Below, piece by piece: positions 1 through 7,035 of a stretch of DNA of 15,483 nucleotides. The notes beneath the pieces are model-generated. The model did no database searches, was not told the origin of the DNA, and saw nothing but the letters and a program-made list of their open reading frames with translations. The stretch's first letter is position 1. Each line of letters begins with the position of its first letter. This DNA is from an uncultured Eubacteriales bacterium (GTDB taxonomy: Bacteria; Bacillota; Clostridia; Oscillospirales; Butyricicoccaceae): the NCBI GenBank assembly GCA_934675045.1, contig CAKUPI010000013.1, positions 1 through 15,483 on the forward strand. The letters run 5' to 3'. A program made the position numbers and the translations under genes.

Positions 1-125
1 AGGACATGATTCTGCGGTGCGACAAATGCAGCCGTGCCGTCGCCGAAACGCTGGAGCGCGTCGGCGCGCTGGGCGGGCTGCCCAAAAGCAACCAGTTGGA
101 TCTGTTCGATGCGCTCGGGCTGTGA
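1..125 (+). CDS. 3' end of an unidentified protein (5' truncated by window)
   Basis: The frame whose codons begin at base 3 is open from the window edge to a TGA at 123-125 and gives about 40 residues. It contains a CDKC pair that could bind metal and ends in a QLDLFDALGL-like tail. QL(D/S)LF tails are common at the C-terminus of several DNA-acting proteins, but nothing here is enough to name a family, and I do not recognise it. A strong intrinsic terminator follows 23 bases after the stop, which supports this being a real gene end. Its upstream part lies outside the window. Confidence 0.5.
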   Translation, partial: DMILRCDKCSRAVAETLERVGALGGLPKSNQLDLFDALGL

Positions 126-147
126 GCGGGCCGGCGGGCGTAAGATG

Positions 148-185
148 AAAAACGGATGCGGAGCACAGGCTCTGCATCCGTTTTT
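148..185 (+). terminator. Rho-independent terminator after the first gene
   Basis: Arms AAAAACGGATGC (148-159) and GCATCCGTTTTT (174-185) are perfect complements. An inner GAGC/GCTC stem extends them around an ACAG loop. The T-run continues to 186. The A-tract on the left arm means it could also work on the other strand. It insulates the following sigma factor cassette from the gene to its left. Confidence 0.93.
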
Positions 186-206
186 TGCAAAAAAAATCGT
201 TTGCGC

Positions 207-235
207 TGCAACAATTCTGCCCCGCAGATCGTATA
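207..235 (+). promoter_or_regulatory. ECF-type promoter of the sigma factor operon (probable autoregulation)
   Basis: TGCAAC at 207-212 and CGTATA at 230-235 are separated by 17 bases. This matches the AAC...CGTA pattern of promoters read by Bacillus ECF sigma factors such as SigW (TGAAAC, 16-17 bases, CGTA). Transcription would begin near 242, leaving a leader of only about 17 bases that is nearly all ribosome binding site. A sigma factor gene behind a promoter of ECF type is the usual sign of autoregulation; that step is inference. Confidence 0.7.
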
Positions 236-258
236 TAGGGTGAAAGGGGGGCTGAAAG

Positions 259-729
259 ATGGGAAAACCCGACCGGCTGGAAGCGCTGGTTTCACAGCAT
301 GAGAACACGCTGCTGCGCACGGCGGCCGCCATTTTAGGCAGTGCCGAGGAAGCGGAGGACGTCGTGCAGGACACGTTTGTCAAGTATCTGGAAAAGCGGC
401 CCGCGTTTGAAAGCGCGGAGCACGCAAAAGCGTGGCTGCTGCGCGTCGCCGTCAACGCCTGCAAAACCCGGCTGCGATCGCCCTGGCGCAGGCGCCGCTT
501 ACCGCTGCTCGAAAGCTATCCGGCCCCCGAACCGCAGCAGCGCGCGGCCATGGAAGCGGTTTTGGCGCTTCCGCCCAAAGAACGTGCAGTGGTGCACCTG
601 CATTATTACGAGGGCTATAAGACGGCGGAAATTGCCGCGCTGACAGGCGAGCCGGAAGGTACCGTGCGCTCGCGTCTCAGCCGTGCCCGCGCGCAGCTCA
701 GGGAGATTTTGAAGGAGGAAGAGTCATGA
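259..729 (+). CDS. ECF-type RNA polymerase sigma factor (sigma-70 family)
   Basis: A 156-residue protein of usual ECF length. Region 2 occupies about residues 10-75: AEEAEDVVQDTFVKYL is the core-binding and -10 recognition helix, and AWLLRVAVNACKTRLR follows. Region 4 occupies about 95-150: LPPKERAVVHLHYYEGYKTAEIA followed by GTVRSRLSRARAQLR is the helix-turn-helix that reads the -35 element. There is no region 1 or 3. The ATG at 259 sits behind a G-rich Shine-Dalgarno sequence (245-251). The stop overlaps the start of the next gene by four bases (ATGA), indicating translational coupling to its probable anti-sigma partner. It acts in the cytoplasm with core RNA polymerase. The inducing signal cannot be read from the sequence, though the partner points to an envelope cue. 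Confidence 0.95.
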   Translation: MGKPDRLEALVSQHENTLLRTAAAILGSAEEAEDVVQDTFVKYLEKRPAFESAEHAKAWLLRVAVNACKTRLRSPWRRRRLPLLESYPAPEPQQRAAMEAVLALPPKERAVVHLHYYEGYKTAEIAALTGEPEGTVRSRLSRARAQLREILKEEES

Positions 730-2021
730 ACAGCTACCGCTCTTATATGGACGCGCTGGAGCTTTCGCCGCAGCGGCATGACGCGCTGATGCACAGTCTC
801 CGCCGCGCGAGCACAGGGCGCAGGCGCGTGCTGCGCCGCGCCGCACCGCTGGCGGCCTGTCTGATCCTTGCCGCCGCCTTTGCCGTCCTGTGGCCCCGGC
901 TGCCCGTCAAGCGGCGGGAAAATGTCTTTCCCCCGTCCGGCGTGCAGGGCGGAGAGTTCCCGGAGGCTCCGACGATGGAAACGGTCGATTTTGCCGCCGG
1001 AAGCCGGCCAGAGGAGTCGAGCTTCGCCATTGCCCTGCCGGATGGCTATTTCTTTGCCGATATGACGCAGGAGCAGATGGCCCGCATGCTGGGCAGCGGC
1101 GAGAAGCTGTCCGGGCTGCTCGGCTGGGAAGCCGATGCGGTGACCGGCCGGGTCACCTACGGCGGCGACGGCGAGGTGTACAGGGTCGACCTGACGGGGA
1201 AGGGGCTGGAGGGCGCTGCCTTTACCATGCAGCTTTCGCCCGGACGCCTGCCGCCGGTTTGCGTGAACATCCGCGCCGAGCACCTGACGACGGTAGGCGG
1301 CGTTGAAACCGAGGCCTCCTGTTGGCACTATGACATTGACGGGGACGGAAACGCGGAGTATGTCTACCGGTTTTCCATGCTGCCGGGCGAGGTCGGTCTG
1401 CGCTTTGAGGCGGTGGGAGAAGAGCGGGAGAGCGTCGAGCAGCTGGCCACACTGGCAGCCAACTGGTGCGCGCGCTGGACCGACGGGCTGACAATGGAGC
1501 ATCTGGTGCCCGAAAGCATTCCGCAGTGGCGGCACGAGCGGCTGGAGCAGGAGACGCAGGCGCGCGCCGAGGACTTGGGCGCATACCTTCCGGCTTATGT
1601 TCCGCAGGGATTTGCGTTTGAAGGCGCGTGGCGCGAGCTGGGGCAGGACCGTGACTTTTTGAGTGCATGCTGGTACAGCGGCCTGCGCGAAATCAGCGTC
1701 ACCGTCTCCCGCCCGCAGGAGCAGCCGCGGCTGATGGACGTTTCAAGGCCCGAGCTTTACGATGTGCGGCTGTACGAAATTCCGTGGAGCGATTCCGTAC
1801 CGGAGGCGGCTTGGGAAGCGGGCTTTGACGACCCGGTATTCGCCGCAGAGCATGTGACGGCCGGCGTCGTTGCAGCCCGGCTGTATGAAGTGCAGGAGGC
1901 GGGGGATGCAGACGGATACCGGCTTTGCATGAGCGTCTGGCATGAAAACGGCACGCTGGTGTCGTATACGCTTAAGGGCCTAACAGCGCAGCAGGCCGAA
2001 AGGGTCACTTTAGGCGAATAG
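726..2021 (+). CDS. Membrane-anchored probable anti-sigma factor with large extracytoplasmic domain
   Basis: 431 residues, starting in the ATGA overlap with the sigma gene. A short basic cytoplasmic segment (1-38, with an RRASTGRRRVLRR run) would hold the sigma-binding part. One transmembrane helix spans about 39-57 (LAACLILAAAFAVLW). The remaining roughly 370 residues lie outside the membrane. No zinc-binding HxxxCxxC anti-sigma motif is visible at the N-terminus, so assignment rests on gene order and topology. The outer part carries a calcium-loop-like segment, DIDGDGNAE, at 203-211, and a later module beginning YLPAYVPQGF near 298 that resembles DUF4367-type domains found behind clostridial ECF sigma genes (recalled, not searched). 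It probably senses an envelope condition and releases the sigma factor. The specific ligand is unknown. Confidence 0.72.
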   Translation: MNSYRSYMDALELSPQRHDALMHSLRRASTGRRRVLRRAAPLAACLILAAAFAVLWPRLPVKRRENVFPPSGVQGGEFPEAPTMETVDFAAGSRPEESSFAIALPDGYFFADMTQEQMARMLGSGEKLSGLLGWEADAVTGRVTYGGDGEVYRVDLTGKGLEGAAFTMQLSPGRLPPVCVNIRAEHLTTVGGVETEASCWHYDIDGDGNAEYVYRFSMLPGEVGLRFEAVGEERESVEQLATLAANWCARWTDGLTMEHLVPESIPQWRHERLEQETQARAEDLGAYLPAYVPQGFAFEGAWRELGQDRDFLSACWYSGLREISVTVSRPQEQPRLMDVSRPELYDVRLYEIPWSDSVPEAAWEAGFDDPVFAAEHVTAGVVAARLYEVQEAGDADGYRLCMSVWHENGTLVSYTLKGLTAQQAERVTLGE

Positions 2022-2023
2022 AT

Positions 2024-2056
2024 AAAAAAGAAGCGGCCACAAGCCGCTTCTTTTTT
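2024..2056. terminator. Bidirectional intrinsic terminator between convergent units
   Basis: Arms at 2024-2037 (AAAAAAGAAGCGGC) and 2043-2056 (GCCGCTTCTTTTTT) are perfect 14-base complements around a five-base loop CACAA. A-tract on one side and T-tract on the other let it stop both the sigma/anti-sigma transcript on the plus strand and the budA transcript arriving on the minus strand. Confidence 0.95.
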
Positions 2057-2087
2057 GCATGGCCGCGCGGTGTTCGCGGCGCGGTGT

Positions 2088-2804
2088 TTATTTTTTTATG
2101 CCCTCGACTGCGGCGGTCTTGGCGCTTAGGTCCTCGCACAGATTGCGCTGCGCAAACTCGGGGTTCTGCGGCAGCGTCAGGTCAAATCGCTCGATCCGGT
2201 TGATCTTCACGCACAGGCGATCGGCCGACAGGCCGAGAATGTGGCCGCCCTGCGTCTTGTCGCAGCTTAAGTAGTGGAAGTGCCAGCCCGGAAGGTTGAT
2301 GCCGTTGACGTACTGCGGACACCAGACGGCTATCACATGTCCTTCGGTATTTTCAAAGTGGAACTCGCGCTGGTTCTTCGCCACCTCGGAGAGGGTCGGG
2401 TACGGCTTTTGGCTGGCAAAACAGCTGCGCGTGTGCATGGTTCTGAAAACGCCGCTGGCCTTGATCAGGTAAAAGACATTCCGGTTGTCCTTCACATACG
2501 GCTCGAGCGCCTGCTTGAGCGCTTCGATGTCGCCGATGTCCCTCAGCTCCATCTCCGGAGCCTTCTCGTCAAAGGCCATGACCGTGCCGAAGGCCACGCC
2601 GTCCTCCGGCTTCATGATGACGACCTTGCCGTCCGCCGTTGCCTTGTAGGCCACGCCGTTTTCAAAAATGGCCTCGCCGTCCAGCCCCGCGTAGGTGCCG
2701 ATGCCGGTGTCGGCATGTTGCAGAAAGTCCTTCACGCTGACCGTTTTGTCAAAATTGCCGAGCATCAATGCGTTCAAAGTGGACGCTTGAATCAAAGTTT
2801 TCAT
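2088..2804 (-). CDS. budA: Alpha-acetolactate decarboxylase
   Basis: 238 residues, the usual size of the family. The enzyme converts (S)-2-acetolactate to (R)-acetoin and CO2 in the cytosol and drains pyruvate-derived acetolactate toward acetoin/butanediol. Family landmarks are present: GTYAGLDGE at 36-44, the SGVFRTMHTRS block at 117-127 with the expected active-site arginine R121, and the zinc site PGWHFHYLS plus GGHILG, giving ligands H175, H177 and H188. The start ATG at 2804 follows an AGGAAG ribosome binding site. It lies 44 bases downstream of the permease gene on the same strand, so both are likely co-transcribed from the promoter at 3914-3941. No acetolactate synthase gene is in view. 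The name alsD is equally used. Confidence 0.94.
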   Translation of the reverse strand: MKTLIQASTLNALMLGNFDKTVSVKDFLQHADTGIGTYAGLDGEAIFENGVAYKATADGKVVIMKPEDGVAFGTVMAFDEKAPEMELRDIGDIEALKQALEPYVKDNRNVFYLIKASGVFRTMHTRSCFASQKPYPTLSEVAKNQREFHFENTEGHVIAVWCPQYVNGINLPGWHFHYLSCDKTQGGHILGLSADRLCVKINRIERFDLTLPQNPEFAQRNLCEDLSAKTAAVEGIKK

Positions 2805-2848
2805 TTTGCAGGCTTCCTTTCTGTTTGCTTATGAGTGAGATTGTGTCG

Positions 2849-3877
2849 TTACTTTGCAGCCGCCTGTTTGGGCGTGCCGCTTGCCTTGGGCTGCCCGTCG
2901 GCCGGGTGTCTGGTGAGGATGAACTTCACCATAAACGGGCAGAGGATATTGGTCACGGCCAGAACAAAGGCCAGCACGGCCACCGCAGAGGTGACGTACG
3001 GCTCAAACGCCGTATTGGACGCTGCGGCCATCGAGGGGATGACCAGCGCCACGCCAGCCAGCGATCCGCTCGCCACAGAGGCGTACCCCGGACGGTGCAG
3101 AACGGTGCGTTCAAAGATATACGAAGGCGTAATGACCACGATGAAGTAAACAACGCTCAGCAGCAGTCCCTGCGGGATCATCTTGAACGCCTCGATCAGA
3201 TTGATGGTCGAACCGAACTCAAAACCGAGGAAGGGGAGAATGATGGCGTTGCCGCCCGCAAACACCTTGCGGATATCCTCATCGAGATTGCCAAGCACCA
3301 TGCCAAGGACAAACGGAATGATCAGCGAAATGATTTGCATGACCTGCGCCTCGCCAAAGCCGGACTCGCCGTAAAAGCCGAGGAAGAGCAGCGGCAGCAG
3401 CGGCATCGAGCAGATCAGCATGATGCCGAAGCTCGCCTTGTCCGCCTTGTCGCCAAAGGGGGAAATGATGCCCATGTACAGCGCCGCGTTGGCACTGGTC
3501 ACCGCGCAGGCGAAGGCAAGGAAGGAAACGCCGAGAATGCCATCATAGCCAAAGGCGGCATAAAACAGCGCACACAGCGCATACGCAACGCCCAGCCGCA
3601 CCAGAATCAGCAGCACGCCGCGGTGCAGCGCGTCCTTCATATCCGACATCTTGAGCTGCGTGCCGGTGCAGAACAGCATCAGACCGATGATGAGCATCTG
3701 GCCGGAGGAAGAAAACATATCCTTCATCGGGTTGCCCAGCGTGCCCCACAGGTCAAATCGGAAGAATCCCTGACAGACCGTTGTGATGATGGCGCCGATG
3801 ATCAGCGGCACGAACATGGTGCCCGCGGGCACCTTTTGCAGCGCTTTCCACAGATTGATATTTTTTCTGGTTCCCAT
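2849..3877 (-). CDS. kdgT: 2-keto-3-deoxygluconate permease family transporter
   Basis: A 342-residue hydrophobic protein with about ten membrane segments in the cytoplasmic membrane. The N-terminal KVPAGTMFVPLIIGAI, the central VLGMVLGNLDEDIRKVF and the following IILPFLGFEFGSTINL match the pattern of E. coli KdgT (IPGGMMLVPLFLGAL, VGFALGNLDPELREFF, LIPFFAFALGNTIDL). The family imports 2-keto-3-deoxygluconate by proton symport; the actual substrate here is inferred. The ATG at 3877 is chosen because AGGAG at 3886-3890 lies eight bases upstream. A GTG at 3886 in the same frame would put the start inside that ribosome binding site. The tail (HPADGQPKASGTPKQAAAK) is hydrophilic. The gene heads a two-gene unit with budA. 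No pectin- or glucuronate-degradation genes are alongside. Confidence 0.85.
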   Translation of the reverse strand: MGTRKNINLWKALQKVPAGTMFVPLIIGAIITTVCQGFFRFDLWGTLGNPMKDMFSSSGQMLIIGLMLFCTGTQLKMSDMKDALHRGVLLILVRLGVAYALCALFYAAFGYDGILGVSFLAFACAVTSANAALYMGIISPFGDKADKASFGIMLICSMPLLPLLFLGFYGESGFGEAQVMQIISLIIPFVLGMVLGNLDEDIRKVFAGGNAIILPFLGFEFGSTINLIEAFKMIPQGLLLSVVYFIVVITPSYIFERTVLHRPGYASVASGSLAGVALVIPSMAAASNTAFEPYVTSAVAVLAFVLAVTNILCPFMVKFILTRHPADGQPKASGTPKQAAAK

Positions 3878-3913
3878 GCTCGACACTCCTTTTGATTTCC
3901 TTTGATACCTGCA

Positions 3914-3941
3914 ATTTTACGCAGTTTTCCGCCCTTTTCAA
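3914..3941 (-). promoter_or_regulatory. Sigma-A promoter for kdgT-budA
   Basis: Read on the minus strand: TTGAAA (3941-3936), a 16-base spacer, then TAAAAT (3919-3914). The start point would be near 3907, giving a leader of about 30 bases before the kdgT ATG. Found by eye. Confidence 0.55.
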
Positions 3942-4341
3942 TGGGACGGCAGAATAAGAAATCGGCGCCCTTTTGTGCTCATGTCACAACAGGCGGCAAA
4001 GGAAAAAAGGCGCCCGGTGCCGCCCCCTCGGCCGGGGACGCGGAAAGAGGGTGCAGACAGGCGGATGATTTGGCCGTTTTTTGATGAATCATTCAATAAA
4101 TGCGGCACAATCGGCGCAAAAGAGCCGATAAATGTCAATATTGCCTGAGAAAACGGGTACAATTGTCGAAATTGTTAAAAAATATTAAAAATACCACTTG
4201 GCGATTTAAAATAATTTTTAAAGAGTGAAAGGAGCAAAAACACAAAGAATCGGAAGCATTTCTGAATAAATGAGAGCGAGAATATGCCATATGAGATATA
4301 GCGCACAAAAATAAATGCACAAATTGAGCATATATGTCCGA
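3942..4341. other. AT-rich intergenic region with several short inverted repeats
   Basis: No credible gene in either direction. The right part (from about 4081) is strikingly AT-rich compared with the flanking genes. Short dyads seen: TGAAT-C-ATTCA at 4085-4095; ATCGGC/GCCGAT at 4110-4115 and 4124-4129; ACAATT/AATTGT at 4159-4164 and 4170-4175. They lie between the divergent kdgT-budA and substrate-binding-protein promoters, so they could be regulator sites, but none matches an operator I can name. I looked for a catabolite-control (cre) site and did not find a good one. Confidence 0.5.
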
Positions 4342-4371
4342 TTGACAGAAGCTGAAACAGAACGATATAAT
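4342..4371 (+). promoter_or_regulatory. Consensus sigma-A promoter for the substrate-binding protein gene
   Basis: TTGACA at 4342-4347 and TATAAT at 4366-4371 are both perfect consensus hexamers, separated by 18 bases. Transcription would begin near 4378, leaving an AT-rich leader of about 120 bases. The strength suggests high expression, usual for binding lipoproteins. Confidence 0.85.
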
Positions 4372-4497
4372 GAGTTTCAAAGTTAAATAGTTATTAAATT
4401 AAAATGATGATTTACACACTCCGCATTTTCTTTCCCTGCCGATAAACAGAGATTTATAAACACATTATAAATTAAGTTGAAAACAGGAGGAAAAAGC

Positions 4498-6066
4498 ATG
4501 AAAAAGAAACTGGCATTGCTGCTCGCACTTGCGATGGTGGCGGTCTGTCTGGCCGCGTGCTCCGGCACGACCACGGGCGGTACCAATCAGGGCGGCGGAA
4601 CACAGGGGCGGGGCGCTTCGAACAACGGCGGCGGCAGCACCCGCGACGACGTCGTGATTCGTGTCGAGTCGACCTGGGGCACCTTTGACCCCTTCAAGTC
4701 CGGTCTGTATGCCGAGTTCTTTGAAATGAATCAGATGTACGAGTCCCTGACCTGGGTCAACGACGAGGGCGAAATCACTCCCGTGCTGGCCGAAAGCTGG
4801 GACATCAGCGACGACGGCAAGGAGATCACCATCCATGTCCGCGAGGGCGTCAAGTTTCACAACGGCGATGAGCTGAAGGCCTCTGACGTCGCCTTTACGC
4901 TCAACACCGCCAAAGAATCCGTGCCCGTCCGCAGCCATCTGGGCTCCTTTATTGAAGCCACCGCGACCGATGACACCACCGTCGTCTGCAAAATGGAAAC
5001 CCCGTTTGCCCCGCTCATGTCCTTTATTTCCAATATCTACATTGTCAGCGAGGCCTATTACAAAGAGCATGACGGCAATCTGGACACCAACTGCAACGGC
5101 ACCGGCCCGTACAAGCTGGTTGACGTCGACCTCAACAGTGTCTGCCACATGACGGCCTTTGAGGACTACTGGCGGGGTGAAGCGCCCATCAAAAACATCA
5201 CCTTCAGCATTATCACCGACGACACCACCGCCGCCGTTTCGTACATGACCGGCGAGGTCGATTTCATCATGTGCCCGGCCAGTCAGTACCTCGAAATCTC
5301 GGCGCAGCCCGACCTGTACGGCTTTGCCGCCATCCCCACCAAGCACACCGCCAACTTCTATATGAACCACGAGCGCAAGCCGTTTGACAGCAAGCTGGTT
5401 CGAAAGGCACTGAACTATGCCACCGACCGCGACACCATGTGCCAGGTCGCCTTCGAGGGCTACGCTACACCCGCTTGGCTGCAGGGCAACGAGCTCTGCT
5501 TTGGCGTCAACTATGAGGATGCTGTCACGTATCCGTACGACATCGAGAAGGCCAAAGAGCTGCTGGCCGAGGCCGGCTATCCCAACGGCGTGAATCTGGG
5601 CACCATGTACACCATCGCAGGCCTGTACTTCGACAAGTGCGCCGTTGTATTCCAGTCGAGCGTTATGGAGCTTGGCTGTACCATCGAACTGGTCGGCATG
5701 GACCTGACTGCCATGGTCGCCGAAGCGGTTGCCAGCAACTATGATATGTGTGCCAACGGCCAGAGCTTCTCGACCGACTTTGCCTACGCGTCCCGTCAGT
5801 ATGCCAGCACCGGCGTCGGCTCCGGCAACTATGCCCGATACAACAATCCCCGCGTCGACGAGCTGTTCGCCGCCGCGCAGGGTGAGACCGATTCGGACAA
5901 GCGCCTGGAAATGTACGGCGAGATCATTCACACCGTCACCGACGATGCTGTTGACATTCCCCTTTTCCACAAGAACCTGATGTTCGCCTGGAACAAGGAC
6001 CTCAACTGCGTCGTGCACCCCGACTCGGCCAGACCCTATTTCGTTTACAACTGGTCCTGGAACTAA
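4498..6066 (+). CDS. ABC transporter substrate-binding lipoprotein, oligopeptide/dipeptide type (SBP family 5)
   Basis: 522 residues. The N-terminus is a lipoprotein signal peptide: KKK, a hydrophobic core, then lipobox LAAC with the lipidated cysteine at residue 21. A glycine/serine/asparagine-rich linker follows to about residue 42. The mature domain shows the family 5 pattern: [55 protein letters not shown], and later [10 protein letters not shown] and [13 protein letters not shown]. It would sit on the outer face of the membrane and capture peptides or similar solutes for an ABC importer. The ATG at 4498 is preferred because AGGAGG at 4485-4490 is seven bases upstream; a TTG at 4477 precedes that site and is unlikely. 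No permease or ATPase genes are adjacent and a terminator follows, so it is an orphan binding protein in this window. Confidence 0.93.
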   Translation: MKKKLALLLALAMVAVCLAACSGTTTGGTNQGGGTQGRGASNNGGGSTRDDVVIRVESTWGTFDPFKSGLYAEFFEMNQMYESLTWVNDEGEITPVLAESWDISDDGKEITIHVREGVKFHNGDELKASDVAFTLNTAKESVPVRSHLGSFIEATATDDTTVVCKMETPFAPLMSFISNIYIVSEAYYKEHDGNLDTNCNGTGPYKLVDVDLNSVCHMTAFEDYWRGEAPIKNITFSIITDDTTAAVSYMTGEVDFIMCPASQYLEISAQPDLYGFAAIPTKHTANFYMNHERKPFDSKLVRKALNYATDRDTMCQVAFEGYATPAWLQGNELCFGVNYEDAVTYPYDIEKAKELLAEAGYPNGVNLGTMYTIAGLYFDKCAVVFQSSVMELGCTIELVGMDLTAMVAEAVASNYDMCANGQSFSTDFAYASRQYASTGVGSGNYARYNNPRVDELFAAAQGETDSDKRLEMYGEIIHTVTDDAVDIPLFHKNLMFAWNKDLNCVVHPDSARPYFVYNWSWN

Positions 6067-6085
6067 GAAGCATTGAATCCGCGGC

Positions 6086-6116
6086 AGGCCGCCGGAGTCT
6101 CTACTCCGGCGGCCTT
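6086..6116 (+). terminator. Stem-loop terminator after the substrate-binding protein gene
   Basis: Arms 6086-6098 (AGGCCGCCGGAGT) and 6103-6115 (ACTCCGGCGGCCT) form a perfect 13-base stem around a CTCT loop, 19 bases after the stop. The T-tract behind it is weak (TTGCTTGTATT), but the GC-rich stem is strong. Confidence 0.8.
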
Positions 6117-6124
6117 GCTTGTAT

Positions 6125-6178
6125 TCAGGCGTGGAAAATAACCCTTCGCTTTGCCGGGGAAGAAAAAAGCTTTAGCAT
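6125..6178 (-). CDS. Possible 17-residue small ORF behind an AGGAGG site
   Basis: On the minus strand an ATG at 6178 lies eight bases after a perfect AGGAGG (6192-6187) and opens 17 codons, MLKLFSSPAKRRVIFHA, ending in TGA at 6127-6125. The peptide is basic with no recognised motif. The AGGAGG is part of one arm of the palindromic element at 6183-6249, whose other arm also reads AGGAGG on the plus strand, so the resemblance to a start signal may be coincidental. It would be the last item downstream of the nitroreductase gene. Low confidence that it is translated. Confidence 0.15.
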   Translation of the reverse strand: MLKLFSSPAKRRVIFHA

Positions 6179-6182
6179 GAGA

Positions 6183-6249
6183 AAAACCTCCTATTGCGGT
6201 ATACTGGTAAAGGTTTGGCGACCGCATTACCAGAGCAACAGGAGGTTTT
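6183..6249. repeat. 67-base palindromic element with interleaved internal pairings
   Basis: The outer arms AAAACCTCCT (6183-6192) and AGGAGGTTTT (6240-6249) are perfect 10-base complements. Inside lie two more perfect pairs that cross each other: TGCGGT (6195-6200) with ACCGCA (6221-6226), and CTGGTAA (6204-6210) with TTACCAG (6227-6233). The order is A-B-A'-B', so the inner pairs are either a pseudoknot or alternative hairpins. It sits between the convergent ends of the substrate-binding protein and nitroreductase genes. It may be an interspersed repeat or a 3'-end structure. No similar copy was noticed elsewhere in this window. Confidence 0.6.
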
Positions 6250-6277
6250 ACTTTTTGTTGTGCGCTGCGGGAGTTTT

Positions 6278-7030
6278 TTACATTTTGCCGACAGGCGCGG
6301 CGTAAAGGATAAAGTTGTTGTCGCCGTTTAAGCCGAAGAGGGCATCGGATTTTTCCTGATCGTAGGCGGCGATGGCGCAGCACCCGCAGCCGATTTCGCC
6401 GCAGGCCAGATAAAGGTTTTGGCAAACGTGCCCGGCGTCAAGCAGCACCAGCTTGTACGCGTGCGTGGTGTAGCGCCATTCGCAGCGGTACATGTCGGCC
6501 GCCCAGAAGAAGGTGACGGCGCTTTTTCCGGCAAAGAGCTGCCCGCGGCAGGCGCCGACAACCTCGTCAGACAGGGAGGGGCCGGCCGGCCGGATGAACC
6601 AGAGCTGGTGTTCGAGCGGCTGATAGCGGTACAGGCCGGGCTCCAAGCCGTCCACGGACAAAACCGCCAGATAGGTGTCGAGCGGGTGCCGGGCTCCGGC
6701 CGAAGGCACGGTGCGCAGCGCGGCGACGGAGGAATGAGGCCGCATACCCTTATAGCCCTGCGTGCAGTAGAGCAGGAAAGAAAGCTCGGCCAGCGTCAGC
6801 GATTTGGGCTGATAGGCCCGGCAGCTTTGACGATCGCGTATGACGCGGAGCAGGTCATGGCCTGCCGTCGGACAGGCGCCGGGAGAGGGGAGAGGGATAA
6901 GCTTGGCCCCGTCCGGGCAGAGCGGGAAAATGGGGGGCGCGGGGATTTCCTTGTCCTGATCGCTTTGCGGCGCGTTGTCCCAATGGGAAGAGCGGGCAAA
7001 GGCGCGCAGCTCGGTCACTGAGAAGTTCAC
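6278..7030 (-). CDS. SagB/ThcOx-type nitroreductase family oxidoreductase
   Basis: 250 residues from a GTG at 7030. This start is chosen because AGGAG ends eight bases before it and the preceding gene stops at 7036; longer starts would run far into that gene. The nitroreductase fold is indicated by the FMN-phosphate motif DRQSCRAYQ near 66-74, the PSAGARHPLDTYL block at 109-121 typical of the SagB-type subfamily, and the C-terminal GEIGCGCCAIAAYDQ with LFGLNGDNNFILYAAPVGK. Members are FMN-dependent oxidoreductases; some (SagB, McbC) oxidise azolines in peptide natural products, but free-standing homologues of unknown substrate are widespread in anaerobes. No precursor peptide, cyclodehydratase or exporter is nearby, so a natural-product role is not supported. 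It is the third gene of a guaB-led unit, five bases after the HAD gene. Confidence 0.85.
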   Translation of the reverse strand: MNFSVTELRAFARSSHWDNAPQSDQDKEIPAPPIFPLCPDGAKLIPLPSPGACPTAGHDLLRVIRDRQSCRAYQPKSLTLAELSFLLYCTQGYKGMRPHSSVAALRTVPSAGARHPLDTYLAVLSVDGLEPGLYRYQPLEHQLWFIRPAGPSLSDEVVGACRGQLFAGKSAVTFFWAADMYRCEWRYTTHAYKLVLLDAGHVCQNLYLACGEIGCGCCAIAAYDQEKSDALFGLNGDNNFILYAAPVGKM

Positions 7031-7035
7031 AAGAA

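Noticed and set aside
2768..3895. 375-codon plus-strand open frame opposite kdgT
   Set aside because: Arg/His/Gln-rich translation opposite a well-recognised membrane protein; no start signal and no motif.
3938..4162. 74-codon minus-strand frame in the kdgT upstream region
   Set aside because: It overlaps the kdgT promoter, has no ribosome binding site and no motif.
4465..6018. 517-codon open frame antisense to the substrate-binding protein gene
   Set aside because: Same artefact: mirror of a GC-rich gene, Val/Gly/His-rich translation, no ribosome binding site.
6278..7030. Azole-modified peptide (TOMM) biosynthesis cluster suggested by the SagB-like enzyme
   Set aside because: No precursor peptide, cyclodehydratase, YcaO protein or exporter in the neighbourhood; the gene is in a guaB operon.
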